A stretch of DNA of 56,333 nucleotides. Origin: a bacterium 210917-SL.2.15 (GTDB lineage Bacteria > Bacillota > Clostridia > Oscillospirales > Oscillospiraceae). A program made the translations under genes and the position numbers. A model generated the notes under the pieces. The model worked only from the letters and a program-made list of their open reading frames with translations, had not been told where the DNA came from and did not search any database. Below are positions 17,219 through 26,878 of this stretch, in pieces. Every line of letters begins with the position of its first letter. The stretch's first letter is position 1. The stretch is from positions 1-56,333 of the forward strand of contig JAJCJC010000018.1 of assembly GCA_020555605.1 (NCBI GenBank), read 5' to 3'.

Positions 17219-17530
17219 TTATTTCTTCTTCGACCGGGGCAGTTCGATCTTGCGCTTGGTCTTGTCCTGCTGCACGCGGAACAGCACGAACCGGTTGCCG
17301 ATCACCTGCACCACTTCGCCGTGGGTCGCTTCGGCAATGGCCTGGGCCGCTTCCCGCGCGCTCAGGGGGCTGTTTTCCAGCACATTGCCTTTAATTAACT
17401 CCCGTTTTTCCAAAACGCCGTCGGCCTGGACAATCAGATTTGCGCCTACGCCGTCCTTGCCCACCTGGAGTACCGGCTCCAGCGTATTGGCCAAGCTGCG
17501 CAGATATGCTCTTTGTTTACTTGTCAACAT
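17219..17530 (-). CDS. yhbY: YhbY family RNA-binding protein
   Basis: 103 residues forming a CRM domain: LTSKQRAYLRSLANTLEPVLQVGKDGV, ELIKGNVLEN, and THGEVVQVIGNRFVLFR. It associates with pre-50S particles. The ATG at 17530 matches the family start and overlaps the end of rdgB by 14 bases. The chain ends in a basic tail (RSKKK). Confidence 0.94.
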   Translation of the reverse strand: MLTSKQRAYLRSLANTLEPVLQVGKDGVGANLIVQADGVLEKRELIKGNVLENSPLSAREAAQAIAEATHGEVVQVIGNRFVLFRVQQDKTKRKIELPRSKKK

Positions 17531-18128
17531 GGATATTTTTCTCCCTGCAATATTTTTCAAATTCACTGTGAAAAGCCGCCAAGGCCTTGGCACGGTGGGA
17601 AATGCTATTCTTTTCCTCCGCCGTCATCTGGGCGAAGGTCTTGCGCAGTTTCGGTACGAAAAAGATGGGATCATAGCCGAACCCATCCTCCCCTATGGGG
17701 GCAAAGGCAATGGTCCCGTCGCATACGCCCTGGGCCGTCAGCACTTCGCCGGTAGGGAACACGCAGGCGATGCAGCTGTAAAAATGGGCCGCGCGGTTGG
17801 TCTGTCCGGTCAGGGCGGAGAGCAGCAGCCGATAGCGCTCTGTGTCGCTGAGTCCTTCGCCCCCATAGCGGGCCGTATACACCCCCGGCGCGCCGTTGAG
17901 GGCGTCCACCATCAAGCCAGAGTCGTCGGAAATGGCCGGCATCTGGGTGGCCTTCATCACAGCCTGGGCCTTGAGCAGTGCGTTTTCGCGAAATGTTGTT
18001 CCGGTTTCCTCCACTTCAATATGCATGCCCAGATCGCTCTGGAGCACCAACTCTACGCCAAAGGCAGCCAGAATGGTGCTCATTTCCTTCATTTTTCCCG
18101 GATTATGGGAAGCTAAAACGATTTTCAC
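17517..18128 (-). CDS. rdgB: XTP/dITP diphosphatase (RdgB/HAM1)
   Basis: 203 residues. Substrate and metal motifs are intact: LASHNPGKMKEM at the start, ETGTTFRENALLKA, AISDDSGLMVDALNGAPGVYTARY, and GEDGFGYDPIFF. It removes non-canonical purine triphosphates such as XTP and dITP. The GTG at 18128 is six bases after AAAGGAAG. Confidence 0.96.
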   Translation of the reverse strand: MKIVLASHNPGKMKEMSTILAAFGVELVLQSDLGMHIEVEETGTTFRENALLKAQAVMKATQMPAISDDSGLMVDALNGAPGVYTARYGGEGLSDTERYRLLLSALTGQTNRAAHFYSCIACVFPTGEVLTAQGVCDGTIAFAPIGEDGFGYDPIFFVPKLRKTFAQMTAEEKNSISHRAKALAAFHSEFEKYCREKNIHVDK

Positions 18129-18197
18129 GGTTTTCTTCCTTTCTTTCTATTTTTCTTCTGCAATGTATCCTTTTGGCATCAGAAACATCCGCACGCT

Positions 18198-18914
18198 TCA
18201 GCCTTCCAGCAGCTTCTTCTGCAGCGCAATCAGTTCGCCCACGCCTTTGGCGCACAGGCGCACCAACTCCTGCTGCTCGGAAAACGTAAAGGCACGGCCC
18301 TCACCGGTGCCCTGCAGTTCGATCAGTTCCCCTGCGTCGTTCATCACGCAGTTGAGATCCACCATAGCATGGCTGTCTTCGTCATAGCACAGATCGAGCA
18401 GCGCGCGGTCGTCCACGATGCCGGCGCTGACGCCAGCCACATAACCCTTCAGGGGCCACTGGAGCAGCACGCCCTCCTTCACCAGACGCCGGCAGGCCAA
18501 AGCCAAGGCGATATAGCCGCCGGTGACGGAGGCGGTGCGGGTGCCGCCGTCGCCCTGAAGCACGTCACAGTCAATGGTGATTGTGCGCTCGCCCAGTTTT
18601 TTCAAATCAACTGCTGCGCGCAGGCTGCGCCCCACCAAGCGCTGGATCTCCGCGCTGCGGGGGCTGAGCTTAAGCTTGGAAACATCCCGGCGGCTGCGCT
18701 CCCGGTTGGCCCGGGGCAGCATGGAATACTCCGCCGTGACCCATCCCTCTCCTTCCGGTACGTGAGGCGGGGTGCGCTCCTCCACGCTGGCGCAGCACAG
18801 CACCTTGGTATGGCCGCACTCGATGAGCACGCTGCCTTCGGCAAATTCCGCAAACCCCGGCGTCAACTTTACCGGGCGCAGCGCATCATACGCTCTTTGA
18901 TCGATTCGTTCCAT
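18198..18914 (-). CDS. rph: ribonuclease PH
   Basis: 238 residues with family motifs RPVKLTPGFAEFAEGSVLIECG, GWVTAEYSMLPRAN, IQRLVGRSLRA, TIDCDVLQGDGGTRTASVTG, and QGTGEGRAFTF. It is a phosphate-dependent 3' exonuclease acting on tRNA precursors. AAAGGGAG precedes the ATG. It is complete, unlike the frameshifted version in some laboratory E. coli. Confidence 0.97.
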   Translation of the reverse strand: MERIDQRAYDALRPVKLTPGFAEFAEGSVLIECGHTKVLCCASVEERTPPHVPEGEGWVTAEYSMLPRANRERSRRDVSKLKLSPRSAEIQRLVGRSLRAAVDLKKLGERTITIDCDVLQGDGGTRTASVTGGYIALALACRRLVKEGVLLQWPLKGYVAGVSAGIVDDRALLDLCYDEDSHAMVDLNCVMNDAGELIELQGTGEGRAFTFSEQQELVRLCAKGVGELIALQKKLLEG

Positions 18915-18938
18915 TGTAAGAAACTCCCTTTCCAGTGT

Positions 18939-19202
18939 TCAGATTTCATCGTGCAGCGCATCCCGGATCGCCTTCAGAGCGCGGTAATCGTCCTGTTTAT
19001 GCACATACACCGTGTAGGTATACAGCGCGCCTGCATTCATCCCAGGGACCAAAGTGCGGTTTCTGTCTCCAAAGCCCAGCATACCGTTTGTTTTGGATGC
19101 ATAGGCGATCCCGGCGCCGGAAAGCACCCGCACCATCTGGAAACGCGTCCGCTGCGATACAAGGGTGACCAATTCCCCACGGTTAAAATTGGTCAGCACC
19201 AC
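18939..19202 (-). CDS. hypothetical protein between ftsY and rph
   Basis: 87 residues, no signal peptide. The fold looks like a small alpha/beta protein (VSQRTRFQMVRVLSGAGI, then YTYTVYVHKQDDYRALKAIRDAL). The tail resembles proteins of the putative signal-transducing (DUF2007-like) or DUF3343-like type, but I cannot assign a family. It begins at a GTG next to the ftsY stop, so it depends on coupling with ftsY. Confidence 0.65.
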   Translation of the reverse strand: MVLTNFNRGELVTLVSQRTRFQMVRVLSGAGIAYASKTNGMLGFGDRNRTLVPGMNAGALYTYTVYVHKQDDYRALKAIRDALHDEI

Positions 19203-20063
19203 TCACACCAGTTCCCGCACATAGGCCTCAGCATCGAAGGGTTTCAAATCTTCCATGCCCTCGCCCACGCCGATGAATTTCACCGGCACCTGCAGCTCCC
19301 GGGCGATCGCTACGACAATGCCGCCTTTGGCGGTGCCGTCCAGTTTGGTGAGCACGATGCCCGTGAGCCCCGCCGTTTCCTTGAACTGCTTGGCCTGAAT
19401 CAGTCCGTTCTGGCCCGTGGTCGCATCCAGAATCAAAAGCGTTTCCTTGGCCGCCTCCGGTGCTTCCCGGTCTACGATCTTGCGCAGCTTGCTCAGTTCG
19501 TTCATCAGGTTCTGCTTGTTGTGCAGCCGTCCGGCAGTGTCCACCAGCACCACGTCGGTATGGCGGGCCTTGGCCGCCTGCATGGCGTCAAAGAGTACGG
19601 CGCCGGGGTCGCTGCCCTCATTCTGGCGCACAATGTCTGCACCGGCGCGCTCTGACCAGATTTCCAGCTGATCCGCCGCCGCTGCGCGGAACGTATCGCT
19701 GGCGCAGAAGAGAACCTTCTTCCCCTCACCGCGCAGCCGATAGCCCAACTTGCCGATAGTGGTGGTTTTCCCCACACCGTTGACGCCGATCATCATCACT
19801 ACACTGGGACGGGTGGATAGATCCAGCGCGGTATCTCCCACCTGGAGCATCCGGGTTAAAATACGGCGCAGCGCATCCTTGACCTCTTCCTCGGTCTGCA
19901 GATGCTCCTTTTTGATGGCAGTGCGCAGTTGCTCCACCGCGTCTGTGGCCACGCCGACGCCCAGATCGCCCAGGATCAGCGTTTCCTCCATTGCCTCAAA
20001 GAAGTCCTCGTCCAGCTTGATGCTGCCGCTGAACGCTTTTTTTAGTTTGTCAAAAAAGCCCAT
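19203..20063 (-). CDS. ftsY: signal recognition particle receptor FtsY
   Basis: 286 residues: short N-domain (FFDKLKKAFSGSIKLDEDFFEAMEETLI without the long acidic A-domain) and the G-domain with GVNGVGKTTTIGKL, DTAGRLHNK, and VLTKLDGTAKGG. It docks the SRP-ribosome complex at the membrane. GAGGAGGGG precedes the ATG. It is 75 bases after smc, the common smc-ftsY pairing. Confidence 0.97.
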   Translation of the reverse strand: MGFFDKLKKAFSGSIKLDEDFFEAMEETLILGDLGVGVATDAVEQLRTAIKKEHLQTEEEVKDALRRILTRMLQVGDTALDLSTRPSVVMMIGVNGVGKTTTIGKLGYRLRGEGKKVLFCASDTFRAAAADQLEIWSERAGADIVRQNEGSDPGAVLFDAMQAAKARHTDVVLVDTAGRLHNKQNLMNELSKLRKIVDREAPEAAKETLLILDATTGQNGLIQAKQFKETAGLTGIVLTKLDGTAKGGIVVAIARELQVPVKFIGVGEGMEDLKPFDAEAYVRELV

Positions 20064-20138
20064 GCCGGCCCCTCCTCTTTATTGGGTTTTCCTACATCAT
20101 GAAAATTATGCCTGTGGCAAAATGCTTGTGCGCGCCGC

Positions 20139-23100
20139 TCATTCCAGTTTCAGTTCCTTCGCCATATCGTTCAGATTGATGGTCAATACTTTGGAGATGC
20201 CCCGCTCCTGCATAGTGACACCATAGAGCACGTCGGCCTCCTCCATGGTGCCGCGGCGGTGGGTGATGACAATAAACTGCGTTTTACCGGCGATCCGGCG
20301 CATATAATGGGCGTAACGCACCACGTTGCTCTCATCCAACGCCGCTTCGATTTCGTCCATCACGCAGAAAGGCGTAGGATGCACCTGCAAAATGGCAAAA
20401 TACAAAGCGATGGCCACAAACGCCTTTTCGCCTCCGGAAAGCAGAGAAATCGTTTTCAGCGTCTTACCGGGCGGCTGCACCTTGATCTCGATGCCGCAGT
20501 TCAGGATATCCTCCTCGTCCTCCAACTCCAACCGAGCCTGGCCGCCGCCGAATAGCTCCACAAACGTCTGCTGAAAGCTTTCATTGATCAGGGTAAACTG
20601 CTCCCTGAAAATGCGCTGCATTTCCGCGGTAATGCCGCCGATGACGCCCAGCAGTTCTTCCTTGGCCTTTTCCACATCGCCGCGCTGCTCACTCAGATAT
20701 TCATAGCGGGTGTTCACCCGGTCAAATTCCTCAATGGCGCCGATGTTGGGCGTGCCCAGCGCGCTGATCTCCCGGCGCAGTTCACCGATGCGGCGGTTCG
20801 TTTTGCTCAGGCTTTCCAGCTCCACGCTCTGTGTCCGGGCATCCTCATAGGACAGCTCGTAGTTATCCCACAGGCGGTCAAGGATCTGCTTTTCCTCCAT
20901 GGCGGAGGTGGCCTTTTTCTGCTCCAATCGGCCCACCTCGCGCTCCAGATGCAGCACTACATCGTTCTTCTCCCGGCTCTCCCGGTCTTTAGCGGTGCGT
21001 TCCGCTTCCAGTTCCAATTTTTTTTGGGAGAGTGCTTCCAGTTCTGCCTGTCGCGCGTCTCCTTCCGTCCGCAGCGCAGCGATTGCCCCCGTCTCTTCCT
21101 CAATCTGTTTCTGAAGCGCTGCAATCTCTGCTTCATAGCGGTTCACAAGAGTTTCCCGTTCGCTCCGGTCGCTCAAAAGGTCCCGGCACACCTGCTCGAG
21201 ATCCGCCAGCGCGCGCTGTGTAGTCTCCCGCTCTGCCGCCAGGCGGGCGGCACGCTCCTTGGCCGCATTGACCTGCTCGCCCAGCGCCCCGGCCTGCTCC
21301 CGGGCCTGCGCCTGGCCGCCGGCACAACACTCTGCTTCCGCACGCCAGTGCGCCGCGTCAGCCTCCAGTGCAGCCACGTCCCGCTCCGCCTGCTCCGCCG
21401 CGGCACGCTGCACGCTGAGCCGGCCTTCCAGTGCCTCCAGTTCACCGTCCAAATTTTCACAAGCACCGGCAAGACTCTCCAGCAGGACCCGGTAGTGCTG
21501 CTGTTCGGTTTCCAGCTTCAAAACAGCGTCCTCGGCCTGACGTTTCTGTCCCTCGGCCACTTCCAGTTCATATTGGGCGGCTTTCTGCTCACGCTCGCTC
21601 TCTTCCTGCTCGTGCCGGGCCGCCTGAAGGCGTTCACCCAGCAGGCCCAACTGGCCCTGCAGGCGTTCCAGCTCGTTGGCGCGGGACAAGATACCCGCAC
21701 TGCGGCTGATGGAACCTCCAGTCATAGAACCGCCGCGGTTCATAATCTGGCCGTCCAGCGTAACGATACGAAAGCGCGCGCCGAACTTCCGGGCCATGGC
21801 GATGCCGCTGTCCAAGTCTTCCACCACCACGGTACGGCCCAGCAGATTCTGGAACACACCGTCGTACTGCCTGTCATAGCGCACCAGAGCGCTGGCAATG
21901 CCCACAAAACCAGCTTCCCCCCGCACCCTCTCGCGCAACGCTTCGCCGCACATGGCGGACAGGGGCAAAAAGGTGGCGCGGCCGCTGTCGCGCTGCTTGA
22001 GAAAGGAAATGGCCGCCTTGGCGTCCTCTTCCCGATCCACAACAAGGTTCTGCATCCCTGCGCCCAGCGCCGTTTCGATAGCCACCGTATAGGCTTCGTC
22101 CACATGAAGAAGGCTGGCCACCGGGCCGCGGACCCCCCGCAGAGCGCCCCGCAGCGCCGCCTGCATCACGGTACGCACCGCCTTGGAAAATCCTTCATAT
22201 TCCTTTTCCATTTCGCTCAACAGCCGGATACGGGACTCCATGGCATTTTTGTCCATCGTCAGCTGCATCACCCGGTCCGCCGCAGCTTTCGCTTTCTGGC
22301 GGCGGCTCTCCATTCGCAGGGTATGCCCGCTGATAACATTGGCCGCGCTCTCGCGCTCCTCTTGGGCCTGGGTCAGCGCCCGGCGGCTTTCCTCCGCCTG
22401 CCGGGTGGTCTCCTCCCGGCGCGCGCGGGCTTCGGCCCGCTCTTCCCGGGCTGCGGCGCGGCGTTCTTCGCCACTGCCCACGCCGCTGCGCAGAGCCGAA
22501 AGTTCCGCGCGTTTATCCGCTGCCTGCGCCATGCACAGCGCTTCCTTGCCCCGCAACGCTTCGGCCCGGCCGGCAATGCTGTCGGCCTGACCGCTCAGGG
22601 CCCGGGCCTGCTCCAACAGGGTGCCCAGTTCTCCGTGCAGCTGCTCGGTCTGTGCATCAATTTCAGCAATGCGCGCGCGCTGGCCTTCCATCTGTCGGCG
22701 CAGGTTGCCGGTGCGGGAGGACTGCTCAGAAAGCTCGCTCCGCATGCGTGCAATATCCGCCTCGTGGTGCCCCACCTCACTGTGCATCACAGCGATCTTG
22801 CTTTCGCATTCACTGATCTGCCCATCCAGCAAAGACCTTTTGGCGCGAATCGCCTCGGCCGCTTCCTCCACCGCGGCCAGCTTGCCGCTGAACTGCTCGC
22901 TGTAACGATACAGCGCTTCCAATTCTTCGTTGGCCGCACCCAGGGATCGCCGGGCCGCCTCATATTCCCCCTCCAAACGGATGACGGCAGCATGCAGCTC
23001 AGAGAGCTGATGCACCCACACGGAAACCTCCCAACCGCGCAATTCATCGCGCAGGATCAGATAGCGGCGGGCTTTCTCCGCCTGGTCGCGCAGCGGCTCC

Positions 23101-23705
23101 ACCTGCAGCTCCAGTTCGGCGATTTTATCGTTGATACGCAGCAGGTTTTCCTCCGTGCGCTGGAGCTTGCGTTCGCTGTCCTCCTTGCGGTAACGAAACT
23201 TGGAAATGCCCGCCGCCTCTTCAAACACGCCGCGGCGCTCGGCGCTTTTCACGCTAAGCAGCTCGTCGATCTTGCCCTGGCCGATGATGGAATAACCCTC
23301 ATGGCCCAAGCCCGTGTCCATAAACAACTCGTTCACGTCGCGCAGCCGCACAGCCTGACGGTTGATGTAATATTCACTTTCGCCGCTGCGGTAATAGCGT
23401 CGGGTCACGGCGACTTCGCTTTCTTCCATGGGGAAAATGCGGCTGGTATTATCAATGACCAGTGTGACCTGGGCAAACCCTACCTGGGCGCGCTTCTCCG
23501 TTCCGCCGAAAATCACGTCCTCCATTTTGCTGCCACGCAGGGTGCGGGTGCTCTGCTCCCCCATAACCCAGCGAATAGCATCGGAAATATTGGACTTGCC
23601 GCTGCCGTTGGGACCAACGATGGCAGTGATATCCTCGGCGAAATTCAAAATGGTTTTGTCCGGGAACGACTTAAAGCCCTGGATTTCGAGCGCCTTCAAA
23701 TACAC
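20139..23705 (-). CDS. smc: chromosome segregation protein SMC
   Basis: 1188 residues. Walker A GPNGSGKSN near residue 32; Q-loop region; two long coiled coils (about 165-500 and 670-1010) around a hinge (LRGVRGPVASLLHVDEAY, GRATFLPL, GGSMTGG); ABC signature LLSGGEKAFVAIAL and Walker B PFCVMDEIEAALDE near the C-terminus. It forms the condensin ring with ScpA/ScpB. It begins with GTG after GGGGTGAG. Confidence 0.98.
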   Translation of the reverse strand: MYLKALEIQGFKSFPDKTILNFAEDITAIVGPNGSGKSNISDAIRWVMGEQSTRTLRGSKMEDVIFGGTEKRAQVGFAQVTLVIDNTSRIFPMEESEVAVTRRYYRSGESEYYINRQAVRLRDVNELFMDTGLGHEGYSIIGQGKIDELLSVKSAERRGVFEEAAGISKFRYRKEDSERKLQRTEENLLRINDKIAELELQVEPLRDQAEKARRYLILRDELRGWEVSVWVHQLSELHAAVIRLEGEYEAARRSLGAANEELEALYRYSEQFSGKLAAVEEAAEAIRAKRSLLDGQISECESKIAVMHSEVGHHEADIARMRSELSEQSSRTGNLRRQMEGQRARIAEIDAQTEQLHGELGTLLEQARALSGQADSIAGRAEALRGKEALCMAQAADKRAELSALRSGVGSGEERRAAAREERAEARARREETTRQAEESRRALTQAQEERESAANVISGHTLRMESRRQKAKAAADRVMQLTMDKNAMESRIRLLSEMEKEYEGFSKAVRTVMQAALRGALRGVRGPVASLLHVDEAYTVAIETALGAGMQNLVVDREEDAKAAISFLKQRDSGRATFLPLSAMCGEALRERVRGEAGFVGIASALVRYDRQYDGVFQNLLGRTVVVEDLDSGIAMARKFGARFRIVTLDGQIMNRGGSMTGGSISRSAGILSRANELERLQGQLGLLGERLQAARHEQEESEREQKAAQYELEVAEGQKRQAEDAVLKLETEQQHYRVLLESLAGACENLDGELEALEGRLSVQRAAAEQAERDVAALEADAAHWRAEAECCAGGQAQAREQAGALGEQVNAAKERAARLAAERETTQRALADLEQVCRDLLSDRSERETLVNRYEAEIAALQKQIEEETGAIAALRTEGDARQAELEALSQKKLELEAERTAKDRESREKNDVVLHLEREVGRLEQKKATSAMEEKQILDRLWDNYELSYEDARTQSVELESLSKTNRRIGELRREISALGTPNIGAIEEFDRVNTRYEYLSEQRGDVEKAKEELLGVIGGITAEMQRIFREQFTLINESFQQTFVELFGGGQARLELEDEEDILNCGIEIKVQPPGKTLKTISLLSGGEKAFVAIALYFAILQVHPTPFCVMDEIEAALDESNVVRYAHYMRRIAGKTQFIVITHRRGTMEEADVLYGVTMQERGISKVLTINLNDMAKELKLE

Positions 23706-23742
23706 GGTCTGTGCTCACCCCAAACGTAATAGGTATATTTTA

Positions 23743-23761
23743 ACTGATATATTATATCAGT
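23743..23761 (-). promoter_or_regulatory. perfect palindrome over the smc -10 box
   Basis: ACTGATATA-T-TATATCAGT, nine-base arms, contains the TATAAT of the smc promoter. A dimeric regulator bound here would block initiation. No regulator is identified. Confidence 0.45.
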
Positions 23762-23779
23762 ATCCCCCCTGCTTTTCAA
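23751..23779 (-). promoter_or_regulatory. promoter of smc-ftsY
   Basis: Minus strand TTGAAA, 17-bp spacer, perfect TATAAT. The rest of the gap up to 24028 shows no other clear feature. Confidence 0.7.
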
Positions 23780-24027
23780 GCTTCATTTCATACCTTTGCC
23801 GACAACCAAAATTTTCGTTCCTGATTTTAAGACAGTTTTAATCGCCCGGTCTGATCCTTATGGGCATATTAATGCGTTCCATGCTATCTTAATTTGCATA
23901 AAATCCACTTTCATGTGATACAACAGATCTATCCGGCCCCGATCTCCTTTCAACGGAATGCAGCCGCGGCGGGGAACGGACACAGAACAAAATCCAGATG
24001 CTGTACGAAAAAGGAGTCCGATCAAAC

Positions 24028-24372
24028 ATGAGCGAATCAAAAGCAAGCAAAATAGTTCTTGCAGTTTTGCAGGGCGATGACTATAACAGCGTGGTAAACG
24101 TCCTAAATCAGGCGGGCTTCTTTGCAACGCTGCTTCATTCCAGCGGGGGATTTTTGAAACGGCGCAGCGTCACGGTTATCATCGGAGTGGATGCGGCACG
24201 GCTGAACGAAGTGCTGGCCATTCTGAAAGAACGCGCCGGACAGCGCAAAGAGGAAATCTACCAAAGTTACAACCCTCCCGGCAGCGGTCAGCTCCCCATC
24301 TATTGCGCCGTAGTGCCGTGCGGGGGCGTAACCGCTTTTATACTGGATATCCAGAGTATCGAAAAATACTGA
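24028..24372 (+). CDS. darA: cyclic-di-AMP receptor of the DarA/PstA family
   Basis: 114 residues with the PII-like fold of DarA: KIVLAVLQGDDYNSVVNVLNQAGFFAT, then SSGGFLKRRSVTVIIGVD (the nucleotide-binding T-loop region), and a C-terminal GGVTAFILDIQSIEKY. It binds c-di-AMP; downstream partners are not settled. The ATG at 24028 follows AAAGGAG; the longer upstream start has no ribosome site. Confidence 0.92.
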   Translation: MSESKASKIVLAVLQGDDYNSVVNVLNQAGFFATLLHSSGGFLKRRSVTVIIGVDAARLNEVLAILKERAGQRKEEIYQSYNPPGSGQLPIYCAVVPCGGVTAFILDIQSIEKY

Positions 24373-24485
24373 AACCACCGTTTGATACACAGCGGGAAAA
24401 GCGGCGGCACAAATTGCGCCGCCGCTTTTGCAATCCCGCACCCATTCCCTCCGCACCCGAGGCTCTCATCGGAAATGCGTGCCAG

Positions 24486-25193
24486 TTATTTTTTCTTTTC
24501 CGCTTCAATCATGCCATGCAGGCAGTCCAGCGCATCGCCCAGACTGCCAATCCGGTCGATCAGACCCAATTCCACGGCTTCGCTGCCATAAAGGATGCTG
24601 CCGGTGTCGGCAGCCAGCTCGTCTGTGTTCAGCATCAGTGTTTTGAACTTCTCTTCCGCAATACCGGAGTTCTTGCCCACGAAACGAATAATACGCTCCT
24701 GAATACGTTCAAAATAGTGGAAGGTCTGGGGTGCGGCAATCACCGTCCCGGTCATGCGCACGGGATGGATGGTCATGGACGCCGATGGCACAATCATCGA
24801 CACCCGGGCCGACACCGCCAGCGGCACGCCGATGGAATGCCCTCCGCCCAGCACCAGAGACACTGTCGGTTTTTTCATGCCGGCGATCAGTTCGGCAATG
24901 GCGAGACCGGCCTCAATGTCGCCCCCCACCGTGTTGAGTAAAATCAGGATTCCGTCGATGTCCTCAGCCTCTTCCATAGAGGCCAGCAGCGGCAAAACAT
25001 GCTCGTACTTTGTCGCTTTTGTATTTTCCGGGAGCACCTGGTGCCCTTCGATCTGGCCGATGATGGTCAGAATATACACCGTACCCCGACTGCTTTTCAC
25101 CGTGGCCGCGCCAAAATCCACCATCTGCTGGCGCCCTTCCTTTTCGTTTTCCTTTTGTTCGGCACTTGCGGCCGTGACTTTGGTTTGATTCAT
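24486..25193 (-). CDS. ClpP-like (TepA/YmfB type) serine protease
   Basis: 235 residues. The ClpP fold is visible: ILILLNTVGGDIEAGLAIAELI, GGGHSIGVPLAVSA holding the nucleophile Ser, SMTIHPVRMTG with the His, and LNTDELAADTGSILYGSEAVELGLID. The N-terminal 35 residues are a charged extension. This branch (TepA) is distinct from true ClpP and probably acts without Clp ATPases. GGAGGAGG precedes the ATG at 25193. Confidence 0.88.
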   Translation of the reverse strand: MNQTKVTAASAEQKENEKEGRQQMVDFGAATVKSSRGTVYILTIIGQIEGHQVLPENTKATKYEHVLPLLASMEEAEDIDGILILLNTVGGDIEAGLAIAELIAGMKKPTVSLVLGGGHSIGVPLAVSARVSMIVPSASMTIHPVRMTGTVIAAPQTFHYFERIQERIIRFVGKNSGIAEEKFKTLMLNTDELAADTGSILYGSEAVELGLIDRIGSLGDALDCLHGMIEAEKKK

Positions 25194-25314
25194 ATCGTTC
25201 CGCGCCTCCTCCGGTCTATTTTTCGCCTGGGGCGGATAAAATATGACGGAGCCGTACCGCAAATTTTTTCCATATGCCAGCGGCCCCTGCGCTGTCGGCG
25301 CCGTATTTCTCCGC

Positions 25315-25343
25315 TTGTCAAACGCTTCGCTTTATGATATAGT
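25315..25343 (+). promoter_or_regulatory. promoter of smpB
   Basis: TTGTCA, 17-bp spacer, TATAGT, 34 bases before the start codon. Confidence 0.65.
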
Positions 25344-25377
25344 AAAAAAGCAATTTTGGATCAAGGAGGTGCCGGCC

Positions 25378-25842
25378 ATGGATAAACAGGGCACAAAAAC
25401 TGCAGCAGTCAACCGCAAAGCGGGCCATGATTATTTCATCGAAGCGCGCTACGAAGCCGGCATCGAGTTGTGCGGCACGGAGGTCAAATCCATCCGTCAG
25501 GGCGCGCTGAATCTGAAAGACGCGTACTGTTCGGTCAAAGACGGCGAGCTGTACGTTTACGGCATGCACATCAGCCCTTACGAACACGGCAATATTTTCA
25601 ACCGCGATCCCATTCGTCCCCGGCGGCTGCTGATGCACCGGCGCGAAATCATGAAGCTTTACGGCACGGTGAAGCAGGGTGGGTTGGCATTGATCCCCCT
25701 TTCGGTTTATTTCAAGCATTCCCGGGTCAAGGTTGAGGTCGGCCTGTGCCGCGGCAAGAAGCTTTACGACAAGCGCGAAAGCGCTGCACGGCGCGATGCC
25801 AGCCGCGAAATGGATCGCGCCATCAAATCGCGCAACCGCTAA
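25378..25842 (+). CDS. smpB: SsrA-binding protein SmpB
   Basis: 154 residues: NRKAGHDYFIEARYEAGIEL, GTEVKSIRQGALNLKDAY, MHISPYEHGNIFNRDPIRPRR, and the basic tail KRESAARRDASREMDRAIKSRN that enters the mRNA channel. It delivers tmRNA to stalled ribosomes. AAGGAGGT precedes the ATG. The tmRNA gene itself is 690 bases downstream, with only a cyclophilin between them. Confidence 0.97.
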   Translation: MDKQGTKTAAVNRKAGHDYFIEARYEAGIELCGTEVKSIRQGALNLKDAYCSVKDGELYVYGMHISPYEHGNIFNRDPIRPRRLLMHRREIMKLYGTVKQGGLALIPLSVYFKHSRVKVEVGLCRGKKLYDKRESAARRDASREMDRAIKSRNR

Positions 25843-25950
25843 ACAGCGGCCGTCTGTCGGTCGGTTCAGCGAATGCGGCTGCAGCATACTTTTCCATCAT
25901 AAAAGAATCCCGGAAGATAGAATATTTTTCAGATTTGGAGGAATCTTATC

Positions 25951-26472
25951 ATGGCTCAAAATCCCATTGTCACCATCGAAATGGAAGACGGCGGCATCAT
26001 CAAAGCAGAACTGTACCCCACCGTCGCCCCCAATACAGTCAACAACTTTATTTCCCTCGTGAAAAAGGGCTTTTACGACGGCACCATTTTCCACCGCGTG
26101 ATTCCCGGCTTCATGATCCAGGGCGGCGACCCCGAAGGCAGCGGCATGGGCGGCCCCGGCTATGGCATCAAAGGCGAGTTCCGCGCCAACGGGTTCAACA
26201 ATGAACTGCAGCACACCAAGGGCGTGCTGTCCATGGCCCGTGCCCAAAGTCCCAACAGCGCCGGCAGCCAGTTCTTCATCATGGTGGCCGACGCCCCTCA
26301 TCTGGATGGGCAGTATGCCTCCTTCGGCATGGTGATTGAAGGGCAGGATGTGGCCGACCGCATTGTGAACGTCAAGCGCAACTGGTCGGATAAGCCCAAG
26401 GAGCCGCAGGTGATGAAAAAGGTCACCGTGGAAACCTTTGGCGTGGACTATCCCGCGCCGGAAAAGGTTTAA
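25951..26472 (+). CDS. cyclophilin-type peptidyl-prolyl isomerase
   Basis: 173 residues: NPIVTIEMEDGGIIKAEL, FHRVIPGFMIQGGDPEGSGMGGPGY, GVLSMARAQSPNSAGSQFFIMVADAPHLDGQYASFGMV. Catalytic Arg and the Gln/Phe pocket are kept. No signal peptide, so it acts in the cytosol. GGAGG precedes the ATG. Confidence 0.96.
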   Translation: MAQNPIVTIEMEDGGIIKAELYPTVAPNTVNNFISLVKKGFYDGTIFHRVIPGFMIQGGDPEGSGMGGPGYGIKGEFRANGFNNELQHTKGVLSMARAQSPNSAGSQFFIMVADAPHLDGQYASFGMVIEGQDVADRIVNVKRNWSDKPKEPQVMKKVTVETFGVDYPAPEKV

Positions 26473-26528
26473 GTTTTTTTGCAGCATATCTCTCCCGCGG
26501 ATGCGCCCCGCGCGCATCCGCCAGATCC

Positions 26529-26878
26529 GGGGGTGTACCGGTTTCGACGGGGGCATTGATATGCGGTAAGCGGGCGGTGGCGCCTGGCCACCTTAAAACG
26601 GGCACCTTAAAATTAAAGGACAACTCTACTGAGCTTGTCGCTGCCTAAGTAAAGGCAGCCGTCTGACCCGGAAGGACCGCGGTCCGGGATTTCAGGCGTC
26701 GATCAGCGGTGAACATGAGTGCGCTAAGCTTTGCGCGCACCATGCATAATGAAGCTACTGAACCTGCAGGTTTGACCCTTCACCTGCAGGGGAGGGAATG
26801 ACTAAGAACGGTCTGCGCCCGGAGAAAGCCGCACGGATGTGCTTTCGGACAGGGGTTCGACTCCCCTCACCTCCACCA
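26529..26878 (+). ncRNA. ssrA: transfer-messenger RNA
   Basis: 350 nt. The 5' end GGGGGTG pairs with CACCTCC before an encoded ACCA; the 5' tRNA-like half has CCGGTTTCGACGGGG and the T arm has GGGGTTCGACTCCCC. The tag frame ends in ...DNSTELVAA with the stop at 26646-26648; the resume codon is not certain. Its partner smpB is just upstream. The 3' end borders the defence island. Confidence 0.96.

Noticed and set aside
20949..23729. 926-codon open frame antisense to smc
   Set aside because: Same reasoning: shadow of a long high-GC coiled-coil gene, no domain and no start signals.
26529..26878. tmRNA 3' end as a proven attachment site
   Set aside because: I found no copy of the tmRNA 3' end elsewhere in the window, so integration there is only suspected.
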